Shown: positions 1 through 8,639, numbered from the stretch's first letter. The stretch: DNA of 41,091 bases from Bacillus sp. ISL-55 (GCF_018613155.1 NZ_JAGGQU010000018.1:183695-224785), one strand, 5' to 3'. The notes: a model not told the origin generated them from the sequence alone. Made by a program: numbers and translations.

Positions 1-71
1 GCAAAAAGCGCTTCTTTGTCGGAGCCTCCAGTTTCTGCGTTTCTGGCCAGTCGGCTATACTTTTCGATTTC
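1..71 (-). repeat. Partial copy of modular palindromic repeat (internal module only)
   Basis: The reverse complement matches the internal module of the long repeat copies at 1781-2019 and 5684-5927, including the GAAGCGCTTTTTGC hairpin arm and the block ending in AGTATAGCC. Similarity stops near position 71, next to the yqgV stop codon. The outer arm that should follow (AAGCGCAAGCGCC type) is absent on this side. The copy is cut by the window edge, so its other end cannot be judged. Confidence 0.75.
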
Positions 72-78
72 CCTTTTC

Positions 79-393
79 CTATTGCTGCAGCAATTCGTTA
101 ACTCTGTTTACCTTATCCTGCATCTTCCTTTTTACATCACGCCTGTCGTCAATCCGGATATTTGTGGCTACCCGCTGGATGCCAGCATTGAACGGTGCTT
201 CGTGAATCGCCTGGATTACCTCAAACAGAACAGGAAGTTCACCTTCTATCAAGGTATTCATCGGTGTAAGTTGATACTGGATTTTGCCTTGTTCTTCATA
301 CTGCTTGAGGATTCTTTGGATATCTGCTACATAGGAACTGACACTTGGTGTCTGTGTTCCGATTGGAATCACTGTTACATCTACAATTGCCAT
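79..393 (-). CDS. yqgV: MTH1187-family thiamine-binding protein YqgV
   Basis: A 104-residue cytosolic protein of the MTH1187/YkoF (former DUF77) family, whose members form ferredoxin-like oligomers that bind thiamine-type ligands. The family pattern is visible: an N-terminal beta strand (AIVDVTVIPIGT), the PSVSSYVADI helix and a second strand ending in NTLIEGELP. The ATG at 393 is chosen over the TTG one codon upstream because AAGGAG lies 8 nt before it. It follows yqgU by 22 bp on the same strand, so the two probably share a transcript. Binding to thiamine is family knowledge and is not shown here. No transporter gene is adjacent. Confidence 0.9.
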   Translation of the reverse strand: MAIVDVTVIPIGTQTPSVSSYVADIQRILKQYEEQGKIQYQLTPMNTLIEGELPVLFEVIQAIHEAPFNAGIQRVATNIRIDDRRDVKRKMQDKVNRVNELLQQ

Positions 394-415
394 CAAAATC
401 TCTCCTTGAAAATTA

Positions 416-1576
416 TTAGTGAACGAGATTAATGATCTCGTTTGTCTCCATATTCAAGACCCTATCAAACTGGAAACCATACAGGCACATTTCTCCGGAG
501 GGAGAGCAGGAAAGGGGCTCGTTGGCCATTTCGGTGAAAATAACTTCCTCTTTACCTGTTTCTAAATGATAACGCATCAAGTCAAATCCACCATCGTAAA
601 GGTCCGCTTCACCCTGCTCTGTTGCCTTCAGATAAATAAAATTCTTTCCATTTTCCATTAAATCATAAAAAGGAACGACCCATCCAGAAAAAGAAGTTAA
701 TAACGGTGCCTCAATACTTCCGACCGACTTGTCACCATTCCTGAAGAAGGCATACTGTCCAGATTCTTGATTTTCTTCTTCATTCACTTTTACAGTCATT
801 AAGTATCGTCCTTGCGAATCAAATTGATAAACATCTTTGAGTAAAGTTTCAGTTTTGTTTTCCTTCACAGAAAAAGTGCGTAGCGGGGCATCTAATGAAA
901 TTCCGTCTTCATCCCACTCCTGATAAACGAGGACATCTTCAGAAATCCATCTTGCAAAAGGCTGTGGCAGTTTGATCTCTTTCAGATTATTATTCCTTAA
1001 ATCCAATAAATAACTACTGAAATCCCAGTCTTCTGTAAATGCAGAAACAACTAGCAAATTCTCATCGAAAGCATTCCATTCAAACGTTAATTCATATGAT
1101 TGAATGCTTGTAGAATACAGTTCTTTCCCTGTCAAATCGATAACAGTGAGATGGCCTTCCTCTGATGCCGCGCTATGAATCATCACCTTTGTCTTCTCCG
1201 GACTTGGTACCGCCGTTATGATTGGCTGCTCACTTCTATACAGCAATGATGCCTTCCCGGTTCCAAGATTATATGAATATAATAAAGAAGTGCTTTCCCC
1301 TTTATTTGAAATGTATAGAATTTTTGAATCACTTAGCCAGCCTGCAGATTTATAGAATTCTTCTTGTTCCCCTATCTCGATTGGAACAATTTCCGCTCCT
1401 AAAAACGAAGGCCCTGGAGATTCCTTTACACTATTTATGCCGTGACCAGCGCCCTCATGCAATGAAGCATCAAGCTTCTGGGAGCAGGCAGATAGGCCGA
1501 GTGCAGAAGTGACGATGATCAGCAACAACCAGCTAACATAAGGTATACGATATGTACTATCCTTAATTTGTCTCAC
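416..1576 (-). CDS. yqgU: YqgU-like lipoprotein of unknown function
   Basis: A 386-residue protein with a lipoprotein signal: a short basic N-terminus, a hydrophobic stretch at residues 13-29, and a lipobox ending in Leu-Ser-Ala-Cys with Cys31 as the lipidated residue. The mature part has repeated beta-strand motifs resembling a WD40/TolB-like propeller (for example SDSKILYISN and ILVVSAFTED-type strands), so an extracytoplasmic beta-propeller is a reasonable structural inference. The start is GTG, behind a G-rich segment. It lies upstream of yqgV in the same orientation, as in B. subtilis. No enzymatic residues were recognised and the function is unknown. Confidence 0.8.
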   Translation of the reverse strand: MRQIKDSTYRIPYVSWLLLIIVTSALGLSACSQKLDASLHEGAGHGINSVKESPGPSFLGAEIVPIEIGEQEEFYKSAGWLSDSKILYISNKGESTSLLYSYNLGTGKASLLYRSEQPIITAVPSPEKTKVMIHSAASEEGHLTVIDLTGKELYSTSIQSYELTFEWNAFDENLLVVSAFTEDWDFSSYLLDLRNNNLKEIKLPQPFARWISEDVLVYQEWDEDGISLDAPLRTFSVKENKTETLLKDVYQFDSQGRYLMTVKVNEEENQESGQYAFFRNGDKSVGSIEAPLLTSFSGWVVPFYDLMENGKNFIYLKATEQGEADLYDGGFDLMRYHLETGKEEVIFTEMANEPLSCSPSGEMCLYGFQFDRVLNMETNEIINLVH

Positions 1577-1780
1577 CTCTACCCCCCCATTTTAAACAAT
1601 GTATATATCTGTACGTTAGAAACTCGCAAATGTTTCAATGAATTCCGAAAAATTCGTATATATTTTTCAATACAGAATATTACTGACTTCCATCAATCAA
1701 AAGAGAAAATCCCTCTAAGTAATATCCCATGTATCCAGGCAAATTACCATCCTTATTTTTCTGAAAGAAATAATTTTCAT

Positions 1781-2019
1781 AAGAAAAGCGCAAGCGCCTT
1801 GGTCAGCCCCGACAAGCGCTGGAGGGCCGACCGGAAGTCGTTCTTTGACTTCATTGGGCGGACCGAAATTGGAAAGTATAGCCGACTGTCAAGAAACGCA
1901 GAAACTGGAGACTCCGACAAAGAAGCGCTTTTTGCTTCTGACGGCGGAGTTGAAGTTTCGGAGTTTCTAGGAGGCGACACTAGACAAGCGACTCGAGGGG
2001 CTAGGCGCTGGAGCTGGAC
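1781..2019 (+). repeat. Long copy of modular palindromic repeat
   Basis: A 239-bp non-coding element between yqgU and yqgS. It starts AAGAAAAGCGCAAGCGCC and ends TCGAGGGGCTAGGCGCTGG. The two ends are imperfect inverted repeats (AGCGCCT..AGCCCC against GGGGCTAGGCGCT). A central module of about 120 bp (from ATTGGAAAGTATAGCC to CTAGACAA) is missing from the short copies. Reading frames through it are not genes, because the same peptide appears in every copy. Confidence 0.85.
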
Positions 2020-2054
2020 AATTCTCGAAGAAATATATACATTCTTATGTTTGA

Positions 2055-2103
2055 ACAAAAAGCGCAAGTGCCTCGTTCAGCTCCGACAAGCGCTGGAGGG
2101 ACG
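2055..2103 (+). repeat. Left-end fragment of the modular palindromic repeat
   Basis: Contains only the first 49 bp of the element (GAACAAAAAGCGCAAGTGCC through GCGCTGGAGG), 35 bp after the long copy. It is either a truncated second insertion or the remnant of a tandem arrangement. Confidence 0.7.
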
Positions 2104-2124
2104 CAATTTCCTTAATAATTATAA

Positions 2125-2151
2125 AAACCTGCACCATTAAGGCACAGGTTT
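2125..2151 (-). terminator. Rho-independent terminator of yqgS
   Basis: An AAACCTG/CAGGTTT stem with an additional inner ACC/GG pairing. On the minus strand it is followed by a T run (AAAA on the plus strand). It lies 10 bp beyond the yqgS stop codon. Confidence 0.75.
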
Positions 2152-2160
2152 CTCAAAAAT

Positions 2161-4050
2161 TTACTCATTTGATTCCGGGTAACTCTTTTCTTTACTGGCG
2201 TTTTTCTCGTCATAAAATCTCAGCAAGTCACCGTAAATAATTTTATCGGAAAACTCGAGCTCGTTCTTTGCTTGATCAAAGAAAGGCTCACAAGCTGTTT
2301 TGTCAGTCGGCTCACCAGTTGATTTATCATAGCAAGTTTCTCTTGTGAATACATAATCCTTCGTGATGAAGCTGCCATCGCGCAGAACCGTAAAGTCAAG
2401 CCGGTCCTTTGAGAATAGGTCTGATCCGAAGTCAATATTATTCTTTGTATCGATTCCCAACAGGTGGAGAATAGTCGGCTTGAGGTCAATCTGTCCGCCT
2501 ACAGTTGGAATTGTCTTGCCTTCCTGACCAGGGATATGAACAATCAATGGCACCTGCTGCAGCTGCGTGCTTTCAAAAGGTGTAATTTCCTTGCCAAGAT
2601 ACTCACCCATCGCCTTATTATGGTTCTCGGAGATTCCATAATGATCACCGTATAAAATGATGATTGAGTCCTCATAGAGACCTTCATCTTTTAGTTTTTG
2701 TATAAAGAGTTTCAAAGCTTCATCCTGATAACGGACAGTCGGGAAATAATTGTTGACTGTCTTGTCATTCGAAGTATAAGGATCAACATAATGATCTTCT
2801 TCATTCAATTCGAATGGAAAGTGATTCGTCAATGTAATGAACTTTGAATAGAATGGTTTTGGCATAGCCTTCAAATGATCAACAGACTGTTGGAAGAACT
2901 CAATATCTTTCATTCCCCAGCCTACTGAATTTTCTTCTTTCACATCATAATCCGGCAACGAATAGAAGCGCTCGTATCCAAGTGATTGATACATGATGTC
3001 ACGGTTCCAGAAGCTCTTGTTATTCGCATGCAGAGAAGCGGTGAAATAGCCGTTCTCATTCAAAATTTCAGGTGTTGCTGTATATTCATTGCCAGAGTGC
3101 GTAAAGAAAACTGCACCTCGGCTTAATGGATACAATGAGTTATCAACAAGGAATTCAGAGTCTGACGTTTTACCCTGGCCGGTCTGATGATAAAAATTAT
3201 TAAAGTAATAGCTTTCCTTAATGAAATCGTTCAGGAAAGGTGTAATTTCCTGACCATTCACAGTTTGATTTATGACAAAGTTCTGAGTGGATTCCATTGA
3301 AACCATGATCACGTTCTGGCCTTTAGCAATACCAAACATGTCCTCGTTCGGCGGCAAATAGTTAGCACGCACATAGTTGTCAATATCAGCCAGTTCACTG
3401 CCATCAGCCATAGCTCTCTGTGCCGAAGACTTTGACTGTAAGAAAGCATCATAAAGATGATAATTGTATGTCCCAATATTCTTGACCAGCATTTCTCTAT
3501 CGAATGTTCTGGTCAGCAGCTGCGGACGCTCCGTTTCAGCCATTCCCAGGTTGAAAAATGAGATCGCGATCGCCACAAGAAAATATGCTCTGCGGTCCAC
3601 CTTGGTATATTCCCGGTATCCAATTAGATTTGGTTTGACTTTTAACAGAAGTGCCAATACGAGGATATCAGCGAAATATAACAAGTCACTGAAGTTGATC
3701 AATTCTGTAACACTGCTTCCCAAGTCGCTCATATTGCTCGTTTGGAAAAGTACAGGTATCGTCAGGAAGTCATTGAAAAAACGGTAAAACACTACATTCG
3801 CGAAAAGAATCGCTGAAACTATGAAACTTGTTATGAAAATATAGCGTTTCTGAGCCTTTTCCTTCATGAACATGCTGACTCCAAAAATGACCATCAAGAA
3901 ACTTAATGGATTCATGAACAGGATGATCTCCTGTCTCCAGTTCTCAATCTTTATATCAAAGCTAGTTTTATAGGCAATATAAGTCTTCAGCCAAAGCAGG
4001 ATTGTCGCAATCGCAACAATGGATGCTTTAGTCCATTTATTATTCTTCAT
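2161..4050 (-). CDS. yqgS: LtaS-type lipoteichoic acid synthase YqgS
   Basis: A 629-residue membrane-anchored sulfatase-fold enzyme that should transfer glycerol phosphate from phosphatidylglycerol onto a lipoteichoic acid chain or primer outside the cell. About five N-terminal membrane helices (within residues 10-170) are followed by a linker and the extracellular catalytic domain from about residue 240. Visible active-site features are Glu253 in SMESTQ (metal ligand), the nucleophile Thr295 in GQGKTSDSE, and the YGDHYG metal motif near residue 470. GGAGGT lies 9 nt before the ATG. A small CTGTTA-TTTT-TAACAG hairpin sits just upstream of that site. B. subtilis has several LtaS paralogues. 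Synteny with glcK points to YqgS rather than LtaS or YfnI. The gene is monocistronic, with its own terminator. Confidence 0.95.
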   Translation of the reverse strand: MKNNKWTKASIVAIATILLWLKTYIAYKTSFDIKIENWRQEIILFMNPLSFLMVIFGVSMFMKEKAQKRYIFITSFIVSAILFANVVFYRFFNDFLTIPVLFQTSNMSDLGSSVTELINFSDLLYFADILVLALLLKVKPNLIGYREYTKVDRRAYFLVAIAISFFNLGMAETERPQLLTRTFDREMLVKNIGTYNYHLYDAFLQSKSSAQRAMADGSELADIDNYVRANYLPPNEDMFGIAKGQNVIMVSMESTQNFVINQTVNGQEITPFLNDFIKESYYFNNFYHQTGQGKTSDSEFLVDNSLYPLSRGAVFFTHSGNEYTATPEILNENGYFTASLHANNKSFWNRDIMYQSLGYERFYSLPDYDVKEENSVGWGMKDIEFFQQSVDHLKAMPKPFYSKFITLTNHFPFELNEEDHYVDPYTSNDKTVNNYFPTVRYQDEALKLFIQKLKDEGLYEDSIIILYGDHYGISENHNKAMGEYLGKEITPFESTQLQQVPLIVHIPGQEGKTIPTVGGQIDLKPTILHLLGIDTKNNIDFGSDLFSKDRLDFTVLRDGSFITKDYVFTRETCYDKSTGEPTDKTACEPFFDQAKNELEFSDKIIYGDLLRFYDEKNASKEKSYPESNE

Positions 4051-4065
4051 TTGTTTGTTACCTCC

Positions 4066-4081
4066 CTGTTAAAAATAACAG
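4066..4081 (-). other. Small perfect hairpin next to the yqgS ribosome binding site
   Basis: CTGTTA-TTTT-TAACAG, with the Shine-Dalgarno GGGAGG directly following on the minus strand. It may modulate translation, but it is short and AT-rich and could be chance. Confidence 0.35.
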
Positions 4082-4280
4082 ATATGGGAATTTTAAGGTG
4101 ATTTTTTCCACTTGCTCAAGAATCAAAGATAATCTTAATACTTTTTTTTCTAAAAAGCAAACAAAATTAAAGCTAAAAAATCATAGACCAATTACTGTTA
4201 TTTTCCTCTATTTTAGACGAATCAAACCTAAAAAAGTTTCAGGAATGTCCAAATTCCGAAAATTGAAACTTTTTCCATAC

Positions 4281-4313
4281 AAAAAACAGGGAGTTTTTCC
4301 CTAAAACTCCCTG
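4281..4313 (-). terminator. Rho-independent terminator of glcK
   Basis: A perfect 11-bp stem, CAGGGAGTTTT/AAAACTCCCTG, with a 5-nt loop. It is followed on the minus strand by six T residues and begins 14 bp after the glcK stop. Confidence 0.9.
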
Positions 4314-4326
4314 CTGCCGATTATCC

Positions 4327-5298
4327 TTATCCAATTTTGTTCTTAACCAGCCACGCAGCACCAATCACACCTGCATCATTTCCCAATGTTGCGATGCTGA
4401 TTTCAGTTGACTGCGCTACTCGTGGGAAAGAATTACGTAAAAATTGTTCTTTTATAGGATCGAGCAAAACATTTCCTGCTTTTGAAACTCCGCCGCCAAG
4501 GACGATTTTTTCAGGATTTAGAGTATTGGCGATATTCGCAAGAGCAATTCCAAGATGCAAAGCAACTGAATCAATGACTTTCAGCGCTAATTGGTCATTT
4601 CTTTTGGCAGAATCGAAAACATCTTTTGCTGTCACATGGCCAGTTTCCTTATACACAGCTGCCAGTTCTCCTGCTTGGGTCCCTTCATTCAATGCTTCAG
4701 TGGCAATTCGGACAATTCCAGTTGCCGATGCAATGGTTTCCAGGCAGCCAGTCTTGCCACAGTTACATGGAGCTCCACCTTCAGCCATAGAAGTAATATG
4801 CCCTATCTCACCAGCAGCACCGCTGACACCATGGACAATGTCTCCATTCGTGATAACGCCGCCGCCTACACCTGTTCCCAGAGTGACACATACAAGATCT
4901 TTTGCACCATTACCTGCACCTTTCCACATCTCACCAAGTGCTGCGCAGTTAGCGTCATTATCGATTACAGCCTGAAGCGAGGTTTCGACTTCGAGCAAGT
5001 CTTTTAATGGGTAAGGTTCTCTCCACCCAAGGTTGACCGCTTCATAAATTACGCCCGTGGCAAGGTCAACCGGACCAGGTGCCCCCATGCCAATCCCGAT
5101 GATTTCACTTTTTGTGTGTCCTAACTCTTCAAGCTTCGCATCAATCGTCTTTGCGATATTGACCGTTATATTTTTCCCCTCGTCTGAAACATCTGTTGGG
5201 ATCTCCCATTTATGCAGGATTTCTCCATATAAACTTATAAAAGCAAGTTTGGTTGTTGTTCCACCTAAATCTACACCTACAAGCCATTTTTCAGCCAT
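4327..5298 (-). CDS. glcK: Glucokinase GlcK (ROK family)
   Basis: A 323-residue cytosolic ROK-family kinase that phosphorylates glucose with ATP to glucose 6-phosphate. The N-terminal phosphate-binding loop is DLGGTTTK (about residues 10-17). The sugar-binding and catalytic [11 protein letters not shown] segment and the GTGVGGG loop are present, as is the ROK zinc motif [10 protein letters not shown]. Length matches the B. subtilis enzyme (321 residues). AAGGTG lies 7 nt before the ATG. It follows yqgQ by 6 bp in the same orientation, the conserved yqgQ-glcK pairing, and ends in a strong terminator. Confidence 0.97.
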   Translation of the reverse strand: MAEKWLVGVDLGGTTTKLAFISLYGEILHKWEIPTDVSDEGKNITVNIAKTIDAKLEELGHTKSEIIGIGMGAPGPVDLATGVIYEAVNLGWREPYPLKDLLEVETSLQAVIDNDANCAALGEMWKGAGNGAKDLVCVTLGTGVGGGVITNGDIVHGVSGAAGEIGHITSMAEGGAPCNCGKTGCLETIASATGIVRIATEALNEGTQAGELAAVYKETGHVTAKDVFDSAKRNDQLALKVIDSVALHLGIALANIANTLNPEKIVLGGGVSKAGNVLLDPIKEQFLRNSFPRVAQSTEISIATLGNDAGVIGAAWLVKNKIG

Positions 5299-5304
5299 AA
5301 TAAA

Positions 5305-5520
5305 TCACCTTTTCTCATTTGCGTTTTTTTCTTTTTCCATCCGGATTTCTTGTCTTAAAAGCAAAATCGCAGTCTGGTAATCTTTTGTCTCAATCAATTG
5401 TGAATTATACAGTTCCTTCATTTCGGCTCCCATGAGCTCTAGATCCGCGACTCTGTCACCTATGTAAATAAATGTCCCGAATTTTTTCAGGAACTGCTGG
5501 ATATCGTAAATTGTCTTCAA
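5305..5520 (-). CDS. yqgQ: YqgQ family small protein (DUF910)
   Basis: A 71-residue acidic/basic helical protein of the YqgQ (DUF910) family, the same length as the B. subtilis protein. The family signature is the N-terminal DIQQFLKKFGTFIYIGDR stretch. Translation starts at TTG with AGGGG about 6 nt upstream. It is the promoter-proximal gene of the yqgQ-glcK pair. The molecular function is unknown. The family has a three-helix fold that has been suggested to bind nucleic acid. Confidence 0.93.
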   Translation of the reverse strand: MKTIYDIQQFLKKFGTFIYIGDRVADLELMGAEMKELYNSQLIETKDYQTAILLLRQEIRMEKEKNANEKR

Positions 5521-5683
5521 CGTAATCCCCTCAATGTTTGTGAAAATAAGAGCATGTTTCCATTATCTAAGTATAAAGGATACTGAATGCCTCCTCAAGT
5601 ATGCAGGAGAAGATTTTATGACAAAAACCAAAGTCTTTCCTCTCTCAATTAGCTTGATCATCAAGATGACATTAAGTCTTACC

Positions 5684-5962
5684 AAGAACAAAAAGCGCAA
5701 GCGCCTCGTTCAGCCCCGACAAGCGCTGGAGAGCCGCCCAATGAAGTCGTTCTTTTACTTCAATGGGCGGATCGAAATCGGAAAGTATAGCCGACTGTCC
5801 AGAAACGCAGAAACTGGAGACTCCGACAAAGAAGCGCTTTTTGCTTCTGCCGGCGGAGTTGAAGTTTCGGAGTTTCTAGGAGGCGGCACTAGACAAGCGA
5901 CTCGAGGGGCTAGGCGCTGAAGCTGGATTAAGAAAACTACATGCAGTTATCCACACCTAAAT
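5684..5962 (+). repeat. Long copy of modular palindromic repeat with subfamily-A right flank
   Basis: The core at 5684-5927 (244 bp) contains both outer arms and the roughly 120-bp internal module. The following 35 bp (TTAAGAAAACTACATGCAG, then TTATCCACACCTAAAT) are identical to those after the copy at 40932. The repeat unit therefore extends past its inverted-repeat core. It lies in the 499-bp gap between yqgQ and the spoVAF-like gene. No gene was found in that gap. Confidence 0.85.
5947..5955 (+). other. Perfect DnaA box carried by the repeat flank
   Basis: TTATCCACA matches the DnaA-box consensus exactly. It is conserved at the same place in the copy at 41076-41084. A single box does not imply an origin. 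Confidence 0.5.
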
Positions 5963-5986
5963 AATTTTATAATTTCCTTAACTATA

Positions 5987-6014
5987 AAAAAAAAAGCAGC
6001 AAGCGCTGCTTTTT
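5987..6014 (-). terminator. Rho-independent terminator of the spoVAF-like gene
   Basis: AAAAAGCAGC-AAGC-GCTGCTTTTT lies directly after the stop codon at 6020. A long A run on the plus strand supplies the T tract on the minus strand. Confidence 0.9.
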
Positions 6015-6019
6015 AATTC

Positions 6020-7480
6020 TTATCGATCTGGATCCTGCGGTTTCAAAATCCGCGGCCTTCTGTTCTTTAATGGGATTGGAGACCGAACGAGCACGTCACG
6101 GAATGCCCGCGGGTTGAACGGTATGAATGGCCACAGGTAAGGTACTCCAAAGGAATTCATTCTTGCAAGCAAGATGATGAACAGGACGACCCCAATCAGG
6201 AATCCGTATAGCTGGAATGCTGCAGTCAGTACTAACAGGAAGATCCTTATAAGCCGGTTTGCCAGGCTCATTTCATAACTTGGTGTTGCGAAAGTTCCAA
6301 TTGCCGCAATCGCAAGGTAAAGGATGACTTCATTTGTCAGCAGTCCCACTTCGACTGCCACTTGCCCAATCATCAAGGCGGCGACAAGTCCAAGCGCGGT
6401 TGCCAGGGAGGTCGGCGTATGGATTGCAGCCATTCTGAGCACATCGATTCCTATTTCAATCAGGAAGAATTGAAGAAATAACGGAATTTGACCTGGATCA
6501 TTCGGACCGATAAATGCCAGCTTCTCCGGGAGCAGTTCTGGTTTGACCGCGAATAAATACCATAAAGGAAGCATGAACAAGGATGACCATACAGCCATGA
6601 AACGCACCATTCTCAGATAAGCCCCGACAACCGGTTTATTTCGGTACTCCTCTGCATGCTGCAAATGATGCCAAAAGGTTGTCGGCGTTATAAGGACACT
6701 TGGCGATCCGTCAACGATGATGCATACATGCCCTTCATATAAATGTGTGGCAGCGGTATCCGGGCGCTCTGTGTATCTTACAGTGGGAAATGGGTTCCAA
6801 TGCTGGCCTGAGATAAATTCCTCGATCGTTTTCTCGCCCATCGGCAGTCCGTCCGTATCAATTTTACTGATTGAATCCTTTACTTTCTTGACCATCTCAG
6901 GATCGGCAATATCTTCTATATAACTGACGACCACATCCGTTTGCGACCTTCTCCCGACCTGCATGTACTCCATTCTTAATGTGCGGTCACGGATTCTCCT
7001 TCTTGTAAGCGCAGTATTGAAGACCAATGTTTCCACGAAACCATCTCTCGAACCTCTTACCACCCTTTCAGTATCTGGTTCCTGCGGACCGCGCACTGGA
7101 TAGGTTCTTGCATCTATCAGGATGATTTCGGCCACTCCATCTACCGCTAGCGCCGTAGGGCCGGCCAGAACCATATCTGCTACCTTATCAAGGTCGTCAG
7201 TCGTTTCTACCTCAACATAAGGGATGTATGTCTTGACCAGTTTCTTGAGTGTATCAATGTCCAGGGCGCCAGGCTCAAGTTTCGCAAGCAACTGCATGAT
7301 ATAGAGAAGAATATCGTCCTTTACGAATCCATCTACAAGAAACAAAGCCATTTCCCTGCCGGCGTACTCAACATCCAGCTGGATGACATCAAAACTCTTG
7401 CCAATTCCAAGTTCTTCTCTTAAATACTCAATATTATTTTTCAGATTTTCCTGTACGGGATGCTTCGTTTTTTCTGCCAT
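6020..7480 (-). CDS. GerA-family spore germination protein, SpoVAF-like
   Basis: A 486-residue GerA/SpoVAF-family membrane protein of spores. The N-terminal 300 residues are soluble and contain conserved family blocks: the VDARTYPVRGP-EPDTE-VVRG segment, the NTALTRRRIRD segment, and the PFPTVRYTERPD and SPSVLITPTTFWHHLQHAEEYR blocks. About five membrane helices follow (from about residue 295), then a proline-rich basic tail. By recall these blocks match SpoVAF more closely than GerAA. SpoVAF is normally the last gene of the spoVA operon and works with the SpoVA channel or 5AF germinosome-associated complex. Here it stands alone, between yqgQ and an unknown gene, so it may be a second SpoVAF paralogue. 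AGGAT precedes the ATG. No clear sigma-G promoter was identified by eye. Confidence 0.88.
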   Translation of the reverse strand: MAEKTKHPVQENLKNNIEYLREELGIGKSFDVIQLDVEYAGREMALFLVDGFVKDDILLYIMQLLAKLEPGALDIDTLKKLVKTYIPYVEVETTDDLDKVADMVLAGPTALAVDGVAEIILIDARTYPVRGPQEPDTERVVRGSRDGFVETLVFNTALTRRRIRDRTLRMEYMQVGRRSQTDVVVSYIEDIADPEMVKKVKDSISKIDTDGLPMGEKTIEEFISGQHWNPFPTVRYTERPDTAATHLYEGHVCIIVDGSPSVLITPTTFWHHLQHAEEYRNKPVVGAYLRMVRFMAVWSSLFMLPLWYLFAVKPELLPEKLAFIGPNDPGQIPLFLQFFLIEIGIDVLRMAAIHTPTSLATALGLVAALMIGQVAVEVGLLTNEVILYLAIAAIGTFATPSYEMSLANRLIRIFLLVLTAAFQLYGFLIGVVLFIILLARMNSFGVPYLWPFIPFNPRAFRDVLVRSPIPLKNRRPRILKPQDPDR

Positions 7481-7548
7481 ATTCTATCCTAACACCTTTC
7501 ATTAAGGCTCTTTTATAGACTTTGTTGATGCGGCTATGAATCTTACCG

Positions 7549-7561
7549 TGGTCTTAGACCA
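7549..7561. promoter_or_regulatory. 13-bp perfect palindrome, possible GntR/FadR-type operator
   Basis: TGGTCT-T-AGACCA, extended imperfectly by ACC/GGT on either side. It lies in the divergent promoter region between the spoVAF-like gene and the unknown gene at 7758. The shape resembles FadR-subfamily operators (TGGTC/GACCA half-sites), but no GntR regulator is encoded in this window. Confidence 0.35.
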
Positions 7562-7757
7562 GGTTAAAATTGAAAGAGCACTTACCATGTATTACAGGAA
7601 CAGCTATTAAGCAATAAGCTGACCAATATTTTCCTGTCCGCTTCTTTCACCATCTTAGACAAAAAAACGCAAATACATACTTAATTGCATGTGTTCCGGA
7701 CAAGTATCATATAGTGGTTATACCGACCTACCAGACAATCTGAAAAGGGTGAGCTTA

Positions 7758-8639
7758 ATGAAAAAGTATGTATTTTTGGGAATTAGCGCTTTAGCCATTG
7801 CAGTCTCTGCGTTGATGATTCAACTTCAGAACATTAACAGTTCGGAGGAGACGATCACTTTTTTTCCATTGAATGATTCTGTGCAGTACAAGAGCGCGAG
7901 TACTTCATTGACGCTGCAAAAAGATAAGAAGAATGATAAGCACACGATTGATTGGAAGATGCAATCCAAGTTGGACCAGGAGGCATACTTAAGACAGGAT
8001 ATGGGGCTATTATTCGTCAACGGCCTTTTAAAAGGAAAAGCTGCCAAATGGGAGCAGGATACAGCAGATGTATACCAGGAAGACTTCATTTCAAACGGGG
8101 AAAGCGCAAGGTATGACGCCATCACTTTTCATTATTCCGAACTGCATGGTGACGGCGACAGAATCACAAGCGCTCAAAGGATGTCTGATGACATGTTATA
8201 TGTGATTGATTCTCCTTTCAGCCCACTTCAATCCTTCTCTATCGCCAAAAGTAAACAGGAGAAGGAATGGAAGAATGTCCTGGATCAGAGTGTAAGTAAC
8301 ACACTGAATAAAAGCTTGAACAAGGCTGAAAAGACTTATGGGTTTAAAGCTTCGAATTATATTGCTGTACCTCTCGATACAATTAGACAATACGAAGACC
8401 AGCCTATAAAAGGTTTTACCCAAAATGAGACTGCCAATATTGTTGGGAAGCTATGGGAGGGGTTATATAAAAATTATTACCTTGGCATAAAAAAAAGCGA
8501 TGGCACTGTCGTTGATCCGATTGACAGTACCATGCCTTTGATTTTGGTTTCTAATGATAAGAGCCATCTGCTGGTTGTAACACAAACTGACTCAGGTGAG
8601 AGCATCGTACTCAAGCAGCTTCTTCAAGGTAGTAATTAA
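7758..8639 (+). CDS. Unknown protein with N-terminal membrane anchor
   Basis: A 293-residue protein that I do not recognise. An N-terminal KK pair and a hydrophobic segment (residues 5-22) without a lipobox cysteine suggest a signal anchor or an uncleaved signal peptide. The rest is soluble, mixed alpha/beta and lysine-rich (for example KDKKNDKHT near residue 60). It should face outward. The ATG at 7758 is chosen because it has a G-rich ribosome site (AAAGGGTGAG) and is directly followed by the anchor. In-frame sequence upstream to 7689 has neither. It is divergent from the spoVAF-like gene, and its 3' end overlaps the convergent gluP end by 29 bp. Confidence 0.75.
   Translation: MKKYVFLGISALAIAVSALMIQLQNINSSEETITFFPLNDSVQYKSASTSLTLQKDKKNDKHTIDWKMQSKLDQEAYLRQDMGLLFVNGLLKGKAAKWEQDTADVYQEDFISNGESARYDAITFHYSELHGDGDRITSAQRMSDDMLYVIDSPFSPLQSFSIAKSKQEKEWKNVLDQSVSNTLNKSLNKAEKTYGFKASNYIAVPLDTIRQYEDQPIKGFTQNETANIVGKLWEGLYKNYYLGIKKSDGTVVDPIDSTMPLILVSNDKSHLLVVTQTDSGESIVLKQLLQGSN

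Noticed and set aside
1568-2140. Long open reading frame through the intergenic region after yqgU
   Set aside because: It runs through the long repeat copy. The same peptide appears from the unrelated copy at 5684, and there is no ribosome binding site. Codon use does not resemble the neighbours.
4337-4975. 212-codon open frame antisense to glcK
   Set aside because: The opposite strand encodes an intact ROK kinase with all motifs. The frame is a shadow without a ribosome site.
5534-5920. Open reading frame between yqgQ and the spoVAF-like gene
   Set aside because: It is produced by the repeat element, with the same repeated peptide as the 1568-2140 frame, so it is not a gene.
5947-5955. Replication origin suggested by a DnaA box
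   Set aside because: There is one box per repeat copy, with no cluster, no AT-rich unwinding element and no dnaA/dnaN genes.
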